Assembly (NCBI GenBank): GCA_965223355.1
Contig: CBDCWE010000003.1
Location: forward strand, 1,550,001 to 1,614,000
Source: Tectiglobus sp965223355
Lineage (GTDB): Bacteria > Pseudomonadota > Alphaproteobacteria > Rhizobiales > Hyphomicrobiaceae
Reading direction: 5' to 3'
Length of the DNA: 64,000 bases
Of the stretch, positions 41,199 to 50,345 are shown one piece after another. The translations under genes were made by a program, and so were the position numbers. A model generated the notes under the pieces. That model did no database searches. It was not told where the DNA came from and saw only the letters and a program-made list of their open reading frames with translations. Position 1 is the first letter of the stretch. Each line of letters starts with the position of its first letter.

Positions 41199-41490
41199 TT
41201 ACGTTGGGCATCGGTGACTTAAGGACTTGGGCTTTTTGGTTGTCAAATATGCAATTGGGATCATGCCGACAATAACGCCGCCAAAAACAGTTAGTCGTCC
41301 GCCTGCGATAAGTGCGGCCAAGCCTGTAAAATTTCCCCAGTGGCTTTTCGCTCTGATGATTAACATGCCAATTATTATCGTAAGGACAATACCATATAAC
41401 AAACCGTAGGATTCTATAGTGGTTCTGAAGACCTCAACTTGATAGCCGGCAATATCCATCATAAGGCCAGCCACGACGCCAGATAACGTA
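41199..41490 (-). pseudogene. Possible truncated small membrane protein
   Basis: On the minus strand a stretch with two hydrophobic segments (LLYGIVLTIIIGMLII and LTVFGGVIVGMIPIAYL) is open and ends KPKSLSHRCPT. Its 5' part is lost into the IS256 end at about 41490. An in-frame ATG at 41462 lacks a good ribosome site. No family is recognised. Confidence 0.35.
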
Positions 41491-42875
41491 CGGTTTCTTT
41501 CGCACATTTGGGATTGAGCTGGCGGTTCCGAATCGGGATCAGGTGGTGGTTGTGAGACCCGCAACCATCAACCGAACCGGAGACCACCATGAACGAGGAT
41601 AAGACGATTCCCGAAGCTGGCAACATGACACCAAACCAGCTTGGCAACGTTATCAAGATCGACGACGATCGCATCAAAGGCCATCTCGATCGCGTTGTGC
41701 GCGGCACGGTTGAGGAGACACTGAACAGTCTGCTTGATGCCGAAGCCGACCGGCTGTGCAATGCGGGCCGCTACGAACGCTCTGATCAACGCCGCGACAA
41801 GCGCGCCGGCCACTATGAACGCAAGCTGCACACCAAGGCCGGCGAGGTCAATCTCAAGGTGCCGAAGCTGCGCCGGCAAACGTTCGAGACGGCGATCATC
41901 GAGCGCTACAAGCGGCGTGAGACGTCCGTCGAAGAGGCGCTAATTGAGATGTATTTGGCCGGCGTTTCGGTGCGCCGCGTCGAGGACATTACCGAAGCAC
42001 TGTGGGGCACGCGCGTGTCACCGTCGACGGTCTCGGACCTCAACAAGAAGATCTACGCGCACATCGATACCTGGCGGAACCGGCCGATCGAGGGCTGCCA
42101 TCCATACGTTTACCTCGACGGCATCGTGCTTAAACGCACGTGGGCAGGTGAAGTGCGCAATGTCTCGCTACTCGTTGCGATTGCCGTCAACGCCGATGGT
42201 TTTCGCGAGATCCTCGGCATTTGCGAGGGCGCCAAGGAGGATAAGGCCGGCTGGTCCGGCTTCCTCAAACACTTGAAGGAGCGCGGTCTCAAGGGTGTAC
42301 AGCTGATAATCTCGGATGCCTGCATTGGGCTCGCCGAGAGCATCGGCGACTTCTACCCGGATGCGCATTGGCAACGCTGCACGGTGCACTTCTATCGCAA
42401 TGTCTTTAGCCACGTGCCAAGCACCAAGGTGAGGGAGATTGCGGCAATGCTCAAGGCCATCCATGCCAGTGAGGATCGTGCGGCAGCTGATGAAAAGGCT
42501 CGGCAAGTGATGACCAAGCTGCGCGGTCAGCGCTTGAGCCGCGCCGCCGAACTCGTGGAAGCGTCGGTACATGAGACGTTGGCGTACTACGCGTTTCCTG
42601 AGGAACACTGGCGGCGCATCCGAACCAACAATCCCCTGGAGCGAATCCTTCGCGAGATCAAGCGGCGCACGAAGGTTGTTGGCGCCTTTCCCGACGGCAA
42701 CTCGGCGCTCAATCTCGCGGCGGCCCGTCTGCGCCACATCGCAGGTACGACCTGGTCGCAGAAACGCTACCTCAACATGCAACTCTTGAACGACAAACAC
42801 ATCTCGAATGCCACCGCCTGAGCACCGGCCGACAACCGCTCAGCCAAATGCAAAAGTGCGAAAAATTCTGGACAT
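41488..42875 (+). mobile_element. IS256-family insertion sequence, apparently complete
   Basis: Ends share TTTCGCAC: left around 41490-41510 (GGTTTCTTTCGCACATTTGG) and right, as the complement, around 42850-42872 (CAAAAGTGCGAAAAATTC). One full transposase lies between. No clear target-site duplication was found by eye. Confidence 0.7.
41589..42821 (+). CDS. IS256-family (mutator-type) transposase
   Basis: 410 residues with a full-length IS256/MULE transposase pattern. The DDE catalytic residues are in HPYVYLDGIVLKRTW (first Asp), LIISDACIGLAESI (second Asp) and TNNPLERILREIKRRTKVVG (Glu). The N-terminal RNGY-like motif is RYERSDQRRDKRAGHYER. The gene is intact and could still be active. It differs from the IS256 remnants at 37.6 and 62.4 kb, which are decayed and belong to other copies. 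Confidence 0.93.
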   Translation: MNEDKTIPEAGNMTPNQLGNVIKIDDDRIKGHLDRVVRGTVEETLNSLLDAEADRLCNAGRYERSDQRRDKRAGHYERKLHTKAGEVNLKVPKLRRQTFETAIIERYKRRETSVEEALIEMYLAGVSVRRVEDITEALWGTRVSPSTVSDLNKKIYAHIDTWRNRPIEGCHPYVYLDGIVLKRTWAGEVRNVSLLVAIAVNADGFREILGICEGAKEDKAGWSGFLKHLKERGLKGVQLIISDACIGLAESIGDFYPDAHWQRCTVHFYRNVFSHVPSTKVREIAAMLKAIHASEDRAAADEKARQVMTKLRGQRLSRAAELVEASVHETLAYYAFPEEHWRRIRTNNPLERILREIKRRTKVVGAFPDGNSALNLAAARLRHIAGTTWSQKRYLNMQLLNDKHISNATA

Positions 42876-42939
42876 GGCGTAATCGCTCTATCGTGGCCAC
42901 TCTCTGTTAACCGGCTAGACGAATTGATGGAGAGTAATG

Positions 42940-43968
42940 ATGGACTATTACATCGGCTTGGATGTGTCGCTGGCCAAAACGGCGATTTCAGTTGTTGATC
43001 GAGATGGCGAGATTGTTTGGCGTGGACAGAGTCTAACGACGCCCGAAAGAATTGCATCAGCCATTTCGAGTTTCGAAATGGTTCATCGTATTGGTCTTGA
43101 AACCGGACCGTTGTCAACCTGGCTTACGTTAGAGTTGCGGCGGCTCAACCTTCCGGTCGTTTGTCTTGAAGCGCGCCATGCCCATGCGGCTCTATCGCTT
43201 CAGATCAACAAAACCGACAGCAATGACGCTGACGGTCTTGCTCAGATTGTCCGCACAGGTTGGTATCGTGAAGTCTCAGTTAAGAGCTATGCTACCCATC
43301 GAGTGCGAGCTCTCATTCGTATCAGGGCAAGTCTGGTGGATATGCGCCGCGATCTCAGCAATCAGATCAGAGGATTGTTCAAGACATTCGGCGTTGTCGT
43401 TGGTCCGGCAGGGGGTAACCTGTTCGACAAGCGGTGTCTTGAGTTGCTTGACGATAACCAGGATCTTGGCGATGTCATCATGCCTCTATTGCATGTCTGG
43501 CGAACAATTGGAGAGCGGATTGGCAGCCTTGATGCCAGGTTGTCGTCGATCGCCCGGCAATCTGAGGTATGCCAGCGGTTGATGACGGTGCCAGGTGTTG
43601 GGCTCATTACGGCTCTGTCTTTCATCGCGACGATCGAAGACCCTCATCGGTTCCGACGATCGCGATCTGTTGGTGCTTACCTCGGGCTCACGCCGCGCCG
43701 GTATCAATCTGGCGAGTGTGATGTGACGGGTCACATCTCGAAATGCGGTGACGGCTTGATGCGTAGCTATCTTTTTGAAGCTGCCAATGTTCTGCTGACC
43801 CGTGTCAAACGAAAATGCGCGCTGCAGGATTGGGCCATGCATCTGGCGAAAAGAAGCGGACCCAAGAAGGCCAAGGTCGCGCTTGCCCGAAAACTCGCTG
43901 TTGTTCTTCACAGGATCTGGATCAGCCAGGAACCGTTCGACTGGAAACGCGAAAGTATACCGGCATGA
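42940..43968 (+). CDS. IS110-family transposase
   Basis: 342 residues from the second of two adjacent ATGs (42940); GGAGAG lies just upstream. The N-terminal DEDD domain MDYYIGLDVSLAKTAISVVD supplies the first Asp, LETGPLSTWL the Glu and KTDSNDADGLAQI the later Asp residues. The C-terminal transposase_20 domain LMTVPGVGLITALSF contains the Ser-bearing motif SVGAYLGLTPRRYQSGE. It is intact. IS110-family transposases act with a bridge RNA from the noncoding end of the element, not identified here. The stop at 43968 is 1 bp before palindromic copy H, which fits the tendency of some IS110 elements to insert at palindromic repeats. Confidence 0.93.
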   Translation: MDYYIGLDVSLAKTAISVVDRDGEIVWRGQSLTTPERIASAISSFEMVHRIGLETGPLSTWLTLELRRLNLPVVCLEARHAHAALSLQINKTDSNDADGLAQIVRTGWYREVSVKSYATHRVRALIRIRASLVDMRRDLSNQIRGLFKTFGVVVGPAGGNLFDKRCLELLDDNQDLGDVIMPLLHVWRTIGERIGSLDARLSSIARQSEVCQRLMTVPGVGLITALSFIATIEDPHRFRRSRSVGAYLGLTPRRYQSGECDVTGHISKCGDGLMRSYLFEAANVLLTRVKRKCALQDWAMHLAKRSGPKKAKVALARKLAVVLHRIWISQEPFDWKRESIPA

Positions 43969-43969
43969 C

Positions 43970-44064
43970 TAGATCATCGTGCTTTAGAGGCGAGCAACTT
44001 TCTGCCTTTATTCGGAATCGTTATTCGGGATCGTTCCGATTCCGAATAAAGGCAGGTTGCTCTA
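43970..44064 (+). repeat. Palindromic element, copy H with one hairpin arm deleted
   Basis: TAGATCATCGTGCTTTA is joined directly to GAGGCGAGCAACTTTC. Compared with copy A, the segment between two CTTTA pentamers (that in TGCTTTAAG and that in CCACTTTAG) is missing, removing most of hairpin 1. Hairpin 2 is present with a short internal GTTATTCGGG insertion. Confidence 0.92.
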
Positions 44065-44529
44065 AGTTCACGTACAATCAAAGTCCCGTCTCTCTCGAGC
44101 ATGCCAACGTGCTCGCGGCCGTCAAGGCCAAGCCTTCGGTTGCCGCTGAAGAAGCGGCAAGCCCTGACCGCCACTGTGCGCGATGGCGTCGCCGGTCTAC
44201 CGTCGAGGCGGAAGAATGGGGTCGAGGCAGAAGAATGGCCTCTGGTGAGGCCAAACAAAAGAATAGGGCTCAAATTGAGAAGTGAGGAGGATCGACGAAC
44301 AATAGGCAGATAACCAGGCAGGACCAATCGCCTGAAATCGGACCCCTGCCGGGGCGAGGCACAATCATCCTGTGGGTAGTGTGGCAACGCATCATGCGAT
44401 TGCGTTCTGGACATAAGGAGATTGACCTCAAGCGACCACCATGGCGCAGCAACCAAACGCGACTGCGAAGACAACACAGCTCCCGGCAAGGTAACGACAG
44501 ACAGTGGAAACCACGATTAGACAACACTA
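44065..44529. other. Intergenic region, nothing clearly recognised
   Basis: About 465 bp between palindromic copy H and the IS3 remnant. Short open frames on both strands give Arg-rich products with no family pattern. It may hold further decayed IS sequence. Confidence 0.4.
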
Positions 44530-44646
44530 CCCGACGATCTGCTCTTCCGTGAACCGCGATTTGCGCAGCTTCCGTTCTTCTTGTGACGTCAACACAAACT
44601 GAACGGATTCTCGTTATCCGTGGACCGGATCACCGGGGGCAGGTCA
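44530..44646 (-). mobile_element. IS3-family (IS407-type) left-end remnant
   Basis: Complement of 44646 inwards reads TGACCTGCCCCCGGTGATCC, an IS3/IS407-group terminal repeat. Just inside, LTSQEERKLRKSRFTEEQIVG is the beginning of an IS3 OrfA, cut off after 21 residues by a stop. Only the left end remains. Confidence 0.75.
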
Positions 44647-44713
44647 GCAGGACTTTTTCACAAACGATCATGTCACCTGCCCGTGGACCCCCACACCATC
44701 CAACAACTGGCAG

Positions 44714-47296
44714 CTACGACTGCAGGGGCCCCAACAATACCGGCAACAAATGTTGCTCGAAAGCCATCAGCGGCCGAGCGTTGGTCGCATAGAGCAGGTA
44801 CAACAGGATCGGGAACAGGACGATATGCAAGGTCTTCAGTAGGCCATCGCTAAACCACTGAAACCGCCACACCCGCGCATTGATCCGCACGATTGAAATA
44901 AAGATCATCCCACTCGTCAGCACGTAGTCGTACATGAAAATCCGATCGGAGAGCGTCTCAATATCGGTATAGACATGCGGCAGGGATAGATACAGCGCCA
45001 CGGCCGACAGCAACGACGTCACCTGGATCGTCACGATCGCCTCGAAATGTGCCGGCGGAATAAAAACCGAGAGGTATGCAACCAACAGTATCAACGACAA
45101 CGGCACGATCACGCGAATGCGGTAGTCCGTCGTCACGCGCGCCATGACCCAGCCAATCCGCATCCCAATGTACGGGGCGCTGCTCGACCCAAGCGTGAAC
45201 GGATCCGGAACCGTCAAGAACCTCATGACGACCAAAACGGGTTGGGATATCAAAAGCCAGCCGTCGCTGTTGGCATGTGCATCGCGCAATTGCGGTGGCA
45301 CCGGCTGGATGACAAACGGTTTATCATTGCTATGCGGCTGCAGATCAATTGAGAAAAACTGCCGATCAAAGGGATAATTCCTAAAATCAGGCTCGAAGCG
45401 GAATTGGCCCGACACCCGGTAAACATCTAAATTGGGCGAATAACCACTGCTTGCCGTTTCGAAGTTGAGTTTCTTTATGTCAATTTTTCGGTTACGCTGG
45501 TTGTTACCAGTCCCGTGCCCGTCGGAGCTGATAACAGCATTGGAGAAATCTATATCTTTGATGCTGATATTGGGTGCCTGGCGGATAATCAGTTCAAATT
45601 TCGCACGAAAGGTCTTGGCGCTGTTGTCAACGTCGTAGATTCGATTAAGGACGATGTTGACATAGATCGTCTCGAGCAACTTGTAGGTGTAGGGACCGTC
45701 CGGTTTGCCATCGCTTTGAAGATCGTGATCGCGAAGACGGAGAAACTGCTTCTCTTGCAGCTGCACGCGCTTTGAAGTTGTGGGAAAAATCACTATGAAC
45801 GGCGTCTGCGCGCGCGTGCGCGACTTGCGATGAAACGCCCAGTTCTCAAATTTGCCCTTAAAGGCACCGACACCGGAGACATAGGTTTTGCCGAGCGCAT
45901 TCAATACCGCCTGGCGGTATCTGTCGACGCTCGCATTGCCATCCGTCGCCGCCCGTTTTGCCGCCGCAACACTGGCTTTGACCAGCAAGATCATGTCGAC
46001 ATACGCGGCTCGATCCAAATCGGCGTCGGGACTTTCCGGTAGCCCGGTTCCATCATGCACCGTGGCCTTTGAATTTTCGCATGCGGGCGCCGTCTTCCGC
46101 GTCGCCGCAGCATCCGCCAAACCTTGCGGAACAACGAGTTTGACATTGCTCGTTGCGTCAGGAATTTCTCCAAACACTGTATCATAGATCGCTGCGGAAT
46201 AATGCAGTTGCCGATTGCAGATCAGCTTGCTCAACTCACGTATCTGATCGACTAGAAAAATTTGCGGCCGATACGGATGTTCCGGTCCGCTAACTCGATG
46301 TCCTTCGAGTGACTGCGACCTTTCAAGCCGTTCAATGATCTGTTTACTCCGCGCCCAATCGAGGGCGAGGATAAGCAAATCCGATTTGCGCTCCCGAAGT
46401 TCCAAAACTGCCGTGTTGAGTTGTTCGTCGGTCAACTTTCTGCCGGACCGTCCGCCATTGATTTTGAAAGTGTGTTCGCTCAACTCGATTTCATTCAATT
46501 TATTATATTCTGCGTCTTGTTTTGATTTTTGGCGTGTTAGTCTTTTGCATCTTGATGTGTTATGTTTTGACTCTTCACACTTTAGCACCTCACGTTTCAA
46601 TATCTGATGTCTTTTTCTGACGCGCTCGAGTTCGCCACGAATACCATCGCGCACGGCCTCATAGCAGGGATCTCCCTCAGACCCCAGGACCGTTGGCCGT
46701 TTGTACCCCCATGCGAGAATAAACTGTGCGATGATCGGTGTGCGCTCGACTTTCAGTGATGGCCGGGTCGAGAATACGTTGCGATGCGCACCAAACGCGC
46801 TATTTCTGTCGAACTGACCGTTGCTGCACACGGCGCCGAGCGGCTGGTGCAAAATGAGGGGGACGTGGGCGGCGGCTATCTCTCTGAGGATCGTTTCGAG
46901 GTCTTTTTCGGAATTTTCTGTTCCGGCCGTTTCCGTGTCCTTTTTGGCCGGTTTCAAACTTGAGGGACCAATGACCGCGAGCAACTTGTCTTTGGCGAGC
47001 ACATTGATCTTCTTGATCGTCTCCTTGGAGGCCGTCCCGACGTCGTAGGAGTGCACCTCGATTTTGTGATCGTGATCGCCGCCGCGGTTGATCTCAGCTT
47101 CGGCCGACGAAACCAACCGGCGGATTTCCTCGGCAAATTGTCGGTTGGAGTGGAGATCAGCCAATACGGCGACAACAAAGGGCGAGCCGTCGGTCTCCGG
47201 CGCTTCGACCTGGGCCGCCAAGGTCAACGTCAAGGCCAGAAAAAACCCAACAGCACCCGCAAAATACAGCAACCACGCCCTTCGAACACGGTACAC
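44714..47296 (-). CDS. Pentameric ligand-gated ion channel fused to an N-terminal periplasmic-binding-protein-like domain (paralogue 1)
   Basis: 860 residues from GTG 47296, preceded by GGGAG, and starting with a signal peptide (YFAGAVGFFLALTLTLA). Residues about 40-450 have the layout of a type I periplasmic-binding protein (FVVAVLADLHSNRQFAEE, LLAVIGPSS, STRPSLKVERTPIIAQF, then a VFGEIPDA-like second lobe). From about 535 a pLGIC extracellular beta-sandwich begins (TIYVNIVLNRIYDVDN, then FRFEPDFRNYPFDRQ). Four transmembrane helices follow: M1 about 726-746 (RVIVPLSLILLVAYLSVF), M2 about 752-772 (EAIVTIQVTSLLSAVAL), M3 about 783-807, M4 about 822-838. No Cys-loop Cys pair is seen, as in other bacterial members. 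The Glu before M2 lies where GLIC has the charged ring residue, suggesting cation selectivity. It should sit in the inner membrane as a pentamer with periplasmic receptor domains. A paralogue lies directly upstream. Confidence 0.9.
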   Translation of the reverse strand: MYRVRRAWLLYFAGAVGFFLALTLTLAAQVEAPETDGSPFVVAVLADLHSNRQFAEEIRRLVSSAEAEINRGGDHDHKIEVHSYDVGTASKETIKKINVLAKDKLLAVIGPSSLKPAKKDTETAGTENSEKDLETILREIAAAHVPLILHQPLGAVCSNGQFDRNSAFGAHRNVFSTRPSLKVERTPIIAQFILAWGYKRPTVLGSEGDPCYEAVRDGIRGELERVRKRHQILKREVLKCEESKHNTSRCKRLTRQKSKQDAEYNKLNEIELSEHTFKINGGRSGRKLTDEQLNTAVLELRERKSDLLILALDWARSKQIIERLERSQSLEGHRVSGPEHPYRPQIFLVDQIRELSKLICNRQLHYSAAIYDTVFGEIPDATSNVKLVVPQGLADAAATRKTAPACENSKATVHDGTGLPESPDADLDRAAYVDMILLVKASVAAAKRAATDGNASVDRYRQAVLNALGKTYVSGVGAFKGKFENWAFHRKSRTRAQTPFIVIFPTTSKRVQLQEKQFLRLRDHDLQSDGKPDGPYTYKLLETIYVNIVLNRIYDVDNSAKTFRAKFELIIRQAPNISIKDIDFSNAVISSDGHGTGNNQRNRKIDIKKLNFETASSGYSPNLDVYRVSGQFRFEPDFRNYPFDRQFFSIDLQPHSNDKPFVIQPVPPQLRDAHANSDGWLLISQPVLVVMRFLTVPDPFTLGSSSAPYIGMRIGWVMARVTTDYRIRVIVPLSLILLVAYLSVFIPPAHFEAIVTIQVTSLLSAVALYLSLPHVYTDIETLSDRIFMYDYVLTSGMIFISIVRINARVWRFQWFSDGLLKTLHIVLFPILLYLLYATNARPLMAFEQHLLPVLLGPLQS

Positions 47297-47541
47297 TAGC
47301 GTGACTCCCGCTGCCGCTAGCTCAACGATTTTAAGGTACAGATTATTCAGTTGGCCAATGATATTTTAGGACTGCCGCTGGTCGGGTCAAGTGAAAATGT
47401 CGGAGCCGTGCGCGCATAGACGGCGGCTGCGCGCAGGCGGTTTGAGCCCGCCCTTGGCGGCGGTAAACGACTGCTCGGCAACGTCAGCCGGGTGCCGGAT
47501 CGCATCGCGGTGTGCCGGCTCCGAACCGGTATGGCGCACGC
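47297..47541. other. Gap between the two channel genes
   Basis: 245 bp with no recognised gene. It contains the ribosome site of the downstream channel gene and could hold its own promoter; no palindromic element is present. Confidence 0.5.
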
Positions 47542-49917
47542 TCAACCTTGGCCCGTCACGAACCCCATCAGAGCCCACAGCGGACTGTCGTTGAAAGCCT
47601 TCAGAAGCTCGGCGCTGGCAACGTAGACAACGAGGATCATCAGCAAGGTCGGCAGCAACACGATGTGGGTGAAGCTCAACAAGCCGCTGAGCCACTGTCG
47701 TTGACCAACCCGGGTATTGATCCGCAGAATCGAAATCATAATCATTATGCTGACCATCATGTAGTCGAACATGAAGATCCGGTCAGATATCGTCGCCTTG
47801 TCCGTATCGATCTGCGGCAGGGACAAATAGAGTGCAACCGCTGACAGCAACGCCGTCACCTGGATTGTCACGATCGCCTCGAGATGTGTCTGGGGAATGA
47901 AGATCGAGAGGTATGCGACCGACAGTATGAACAGCAGCGGTACGATGACCCGAATGTAGTAGTCGGTTGTCTCCCGCGTCATTTGCCAAACGAAGCGCAT
48001 ATTGAAGAACGGTGCGATGCTCGGCTTGTGCGTGAAGGCATCGATGACGGGCACGAAGTCCTCGACATAAGACACATACTGACGGTCGGGCTGCCAGCCT
48101 TCGCTGTTTGCGTGTCTGTCGCGCAAGGCTGCCGGCGGTGGCTGGACGATAAACGGTTTGTCTCCGCGCTTGGGCTGCAGATCAATCGAGAAGCGTTGCG
48201 TGTCGAACGGATAATTCCGGAAATCGGGCGTGAAGCGAAACCGCCCCGACACCTTGTACATCCTCATATCGCGCGGGTAGGCATCGTTGCCGTCATCGGA
48301 ATTCAGCTGCTCGACAATGATTTGGCGACCATTGCTGTTGCCGATCCCGATCATGCTCGGATCGATGAACGCGTTGGTGAATGCAATATCCTTGATCGTC
48401 AGATTGTGGCTCCTGCGCATGGCCAAGTAAAAGTCCGCATAGAACGACTTGGCATTGTTGTCGACGCCGTAGAGCCGGATCAGGTCGACGTCGACGTAGA
48501 TCGTCTCGATCTCGCGATAGATATCGCGCCGTTGGCCATCGCCCTTGTTGTCGCTGCCGTGATCGCGAAGACGGATAAACTGCTTGGGCGACAGCTGGCG
48601 CTGACCAAGCTTTTGAGGCAGGATCACGACGAACGGCGTTTGCGCGCGGGCGCGCGATCCGGCGTGAAACGACCAGTTCTCAAACCGGCCCTTGAAGGCC
48701 CCGACACCGGAAACGTAGGTCTTGGTGAGCGCGTCTAAAACTGCCTTGCGATAGGGCTTGATGATGGCCGACTTGCGCGCCGTCGCAGCACTGGTCGCAA
48801 TCAGTTTCATCATGTCGGCATGCTGGGCACCATGTCGAATGGCGCGCAGGTTTTCTTCCGACATGAGCTCGACATCGGGAACCGGCAGTTCACTGCAATA
48901 GCCATCCGCGGACCAGCCGTCCGCCGCTGCGACCTTGCGGCCGGCGAACCGCCAATTCTCACTGGCTTGCCCGCGCAAAACCGCGAGCGCACGATCGCTG
49001 ACAACCTCGGGCACACGTCCCCACGCCGTTTCATAGATCGCGTTCGGGTAGGACGTTCGCAGTTGTTCGGTGAGGCCACCAATACGCCCGACAAGAAAGA
49101 TTTGCGGCGTCACCTGCTGGGCAATGAGCCGCGGAATAACCGCGTTGCTCAGACGTGAGCCAACCGCGAGCACAAGCATGCTCGGCCGGCGTTGTTTTAT
49201 TTCAGCAATTGCTGCTTCGAGTTCATCCTTGTCCAAGGTGCCGTAAAACGGATCGCCCTTCAGCGCGATCATGTTGTCTGACACGATCGTACCGTCTTGG
49301 CCGAGTTCAGCGCGCAGTCCGGCCCGCACCGCATCGATGAAAGCGACCCCCTTGCGCCCGAGAAACGCGACAGACTTGATGCCATAGGCGCGAATAAACC
49401 GTGCCATGATCGGGGCGCGTTCCACTTCCTGGGTCGGTCGGGTCGAAAACACGGTGGGGTAAGTCTTGAAAATCTCGCTGACCGAAATGTGCGAGATGAA
49501 CGGCACGCCTGACTTGGCAATTTCATCGCCAACGCTGTCAAAGACCTTTTTGGCACGGGTCGAGCTCGATAGGCCGATCATGGCCAACAACTGCTTCTTG
49601 CCGAGCGCTGCACGGATTTGTTTTATCGTGGTGTCGGGATTGCGCTTGCCGTCGTAGAGGTGCAGCCGGATCAAACGTTCATGGATGCCGGTCTGGTTGA
49701 TCTCCGTTTCCATGAGCCCGGTCAATCGCTGAATAGCTTCGAAATAACCAGTGCCGTAACAAAGGTCCGATCGAGAATCAGCAAACACGGCGATGTCGAA
49801 CCGCGGCCCGGCCGCCTCGGCGGTGTCGGCCCGGACCCCAGTTGTCGCCGACCACACCAGCACCATCCCAACCGCGACAATCGCAAATAGCGACAACGCC
49901 CATCGAACACGGCACAT
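47542..49917 (-). CDS. Pentameric ligand-gated ion channel fused to an N-terminal periplasmic-binding-protein-like domain (paralogue 2)
   Basis: 791 residues from ATG 49917, which starts a signal peptide (RWALSLFAIVAVGMVLVW) and has GGGAG upstream; the frame is open 62 codons earlier but that part is repetitive and unconvincing. Same layout as the neighbour: binding-protein-like part (FDIAVFADSRSDLCYG, LLAMIGLSSSTRAKKVF, STRPTQEVERAPIMARF, QIFLVGRIGGLTEQL), then a pLGIC beta-sandwich from about 465 (TIYVDVDLIRLYGVDN, FRFTPDFRNYPFDTQ), and four helices with M1 from about 654 (RVIVPLLFILSVAYLSIF) and M2 (EAIVTIQVTALLSAVAL). The shared segment GVGAFKGRFENWSFH links the two parts in both. The channels are close in M1-M3 and diverged in the receptor part, so they probably bind different ligands or co-assemble. 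Confidence 0.9.
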   Translation of the reverse strand: MCRVRWALSLFAIVAVGMVLVWSATTGVRADTAEAAGPRFDIAVFADSRSDLCYGTGYFEAIQRLTGLMETEINQTGIHERLIRLHLYDGKRNPDTTIKQIRAALGKKQLLAMIGLSSSTRAKKVFDSVGDEIAKSGVPFISHISVSEIFKTYPTVFSTRPTQEVERAPIMARFIRAYGIKSVAFLGRKGVAFIDAVRAGLRAELGQDGTIVSDNMIALKGDPFYGTLDKDELEAAIAEIKQRRPSMLVLAVGSRLSNAVIPRLIAQQVTPQIFLVGRIGGLTEQLRTSYPNAIYETAWGRVPEVVSDRALAVLRGQASENWRFAGRKVAAADGWSADGYCSELPVPDVELMSEENLRAIRHGAQHADMMKLIATSAATARKSAIIKPYRKAVLDALTKTYVSGVGAFKGRFENWSFHAGSRARAQTPFVVILPQKLGQRQLSPKQFIRLRDHGSDNKGDGQRRDIYREIETIYVDVDLIRLYGVDNNAKSFYADFYLAMRRSHNLTIKDIAFTNAFIDPSMIGIGNSNGRQIIVEQLNSDDGNDAYPRDMRMYKVSGRFRFTPDFRNYPFDTQRFSIDLQPKRGDKPFIVQPPPAALRDRHANSEGWQPDRQYVSYVEDFVPVIDAFTHKPSIAPFFNMRFVWQMTRETTDYYIRVIVPLLFILSVAYLSIFIPQTHLEAIVTIQVTALLSAVALYLSLPQIDTDKATISDRIFMFDYMMVSIMIMISILRINTRVGQRQWLSGLLSFTHIVLLPTLLMILVVYVASAELLKAFNDSPLWALMGFVTGQG

Positions 49918-50103
49918 CTGCACAATCTCCCGTCGGCGCCGGCCAATGACGCGCTGGCCAATGACGCGCTGGCCCAGTCGTTGGACGGTCCCCAGCGCGG
50001 CAAATTCTGAAGTTGAATATGCCTTGCAACCTACTTTGCGGTGCACGCCGACGGCAAGGTTCATGCATGACCTGTCACCATCAAATGGCCGAGTGTTGCC
50101 CAT

Positions 50104-50345
50104 AGAACAATCTCGCGGATCTCACCGCGCGAAAGCCTTAAACACGCAGGCGATGAACGCCGATGCCGCCATCGCCTCAGCGGCCGCGCGATTGGCGGGC
50201 GAGAAAGGTTCCGCTCCGACCGCTGGCCAGGTGTTGGATCGTGTCCGCTCTACACGCGCAATCACATCGCCTGCCCCAGCCGCGCCCGGCCGCCTAACGG
50301 CCTAACGGCCCAACAGCCCAACCGCGATGATCTCATGTCGCCGGG
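50104..50345. other. Gap, nothing recognised
   Basis: 242 bp between the channel locus and the exporter operon. No gene or palindromic element was seen. Confidence 0.4.
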
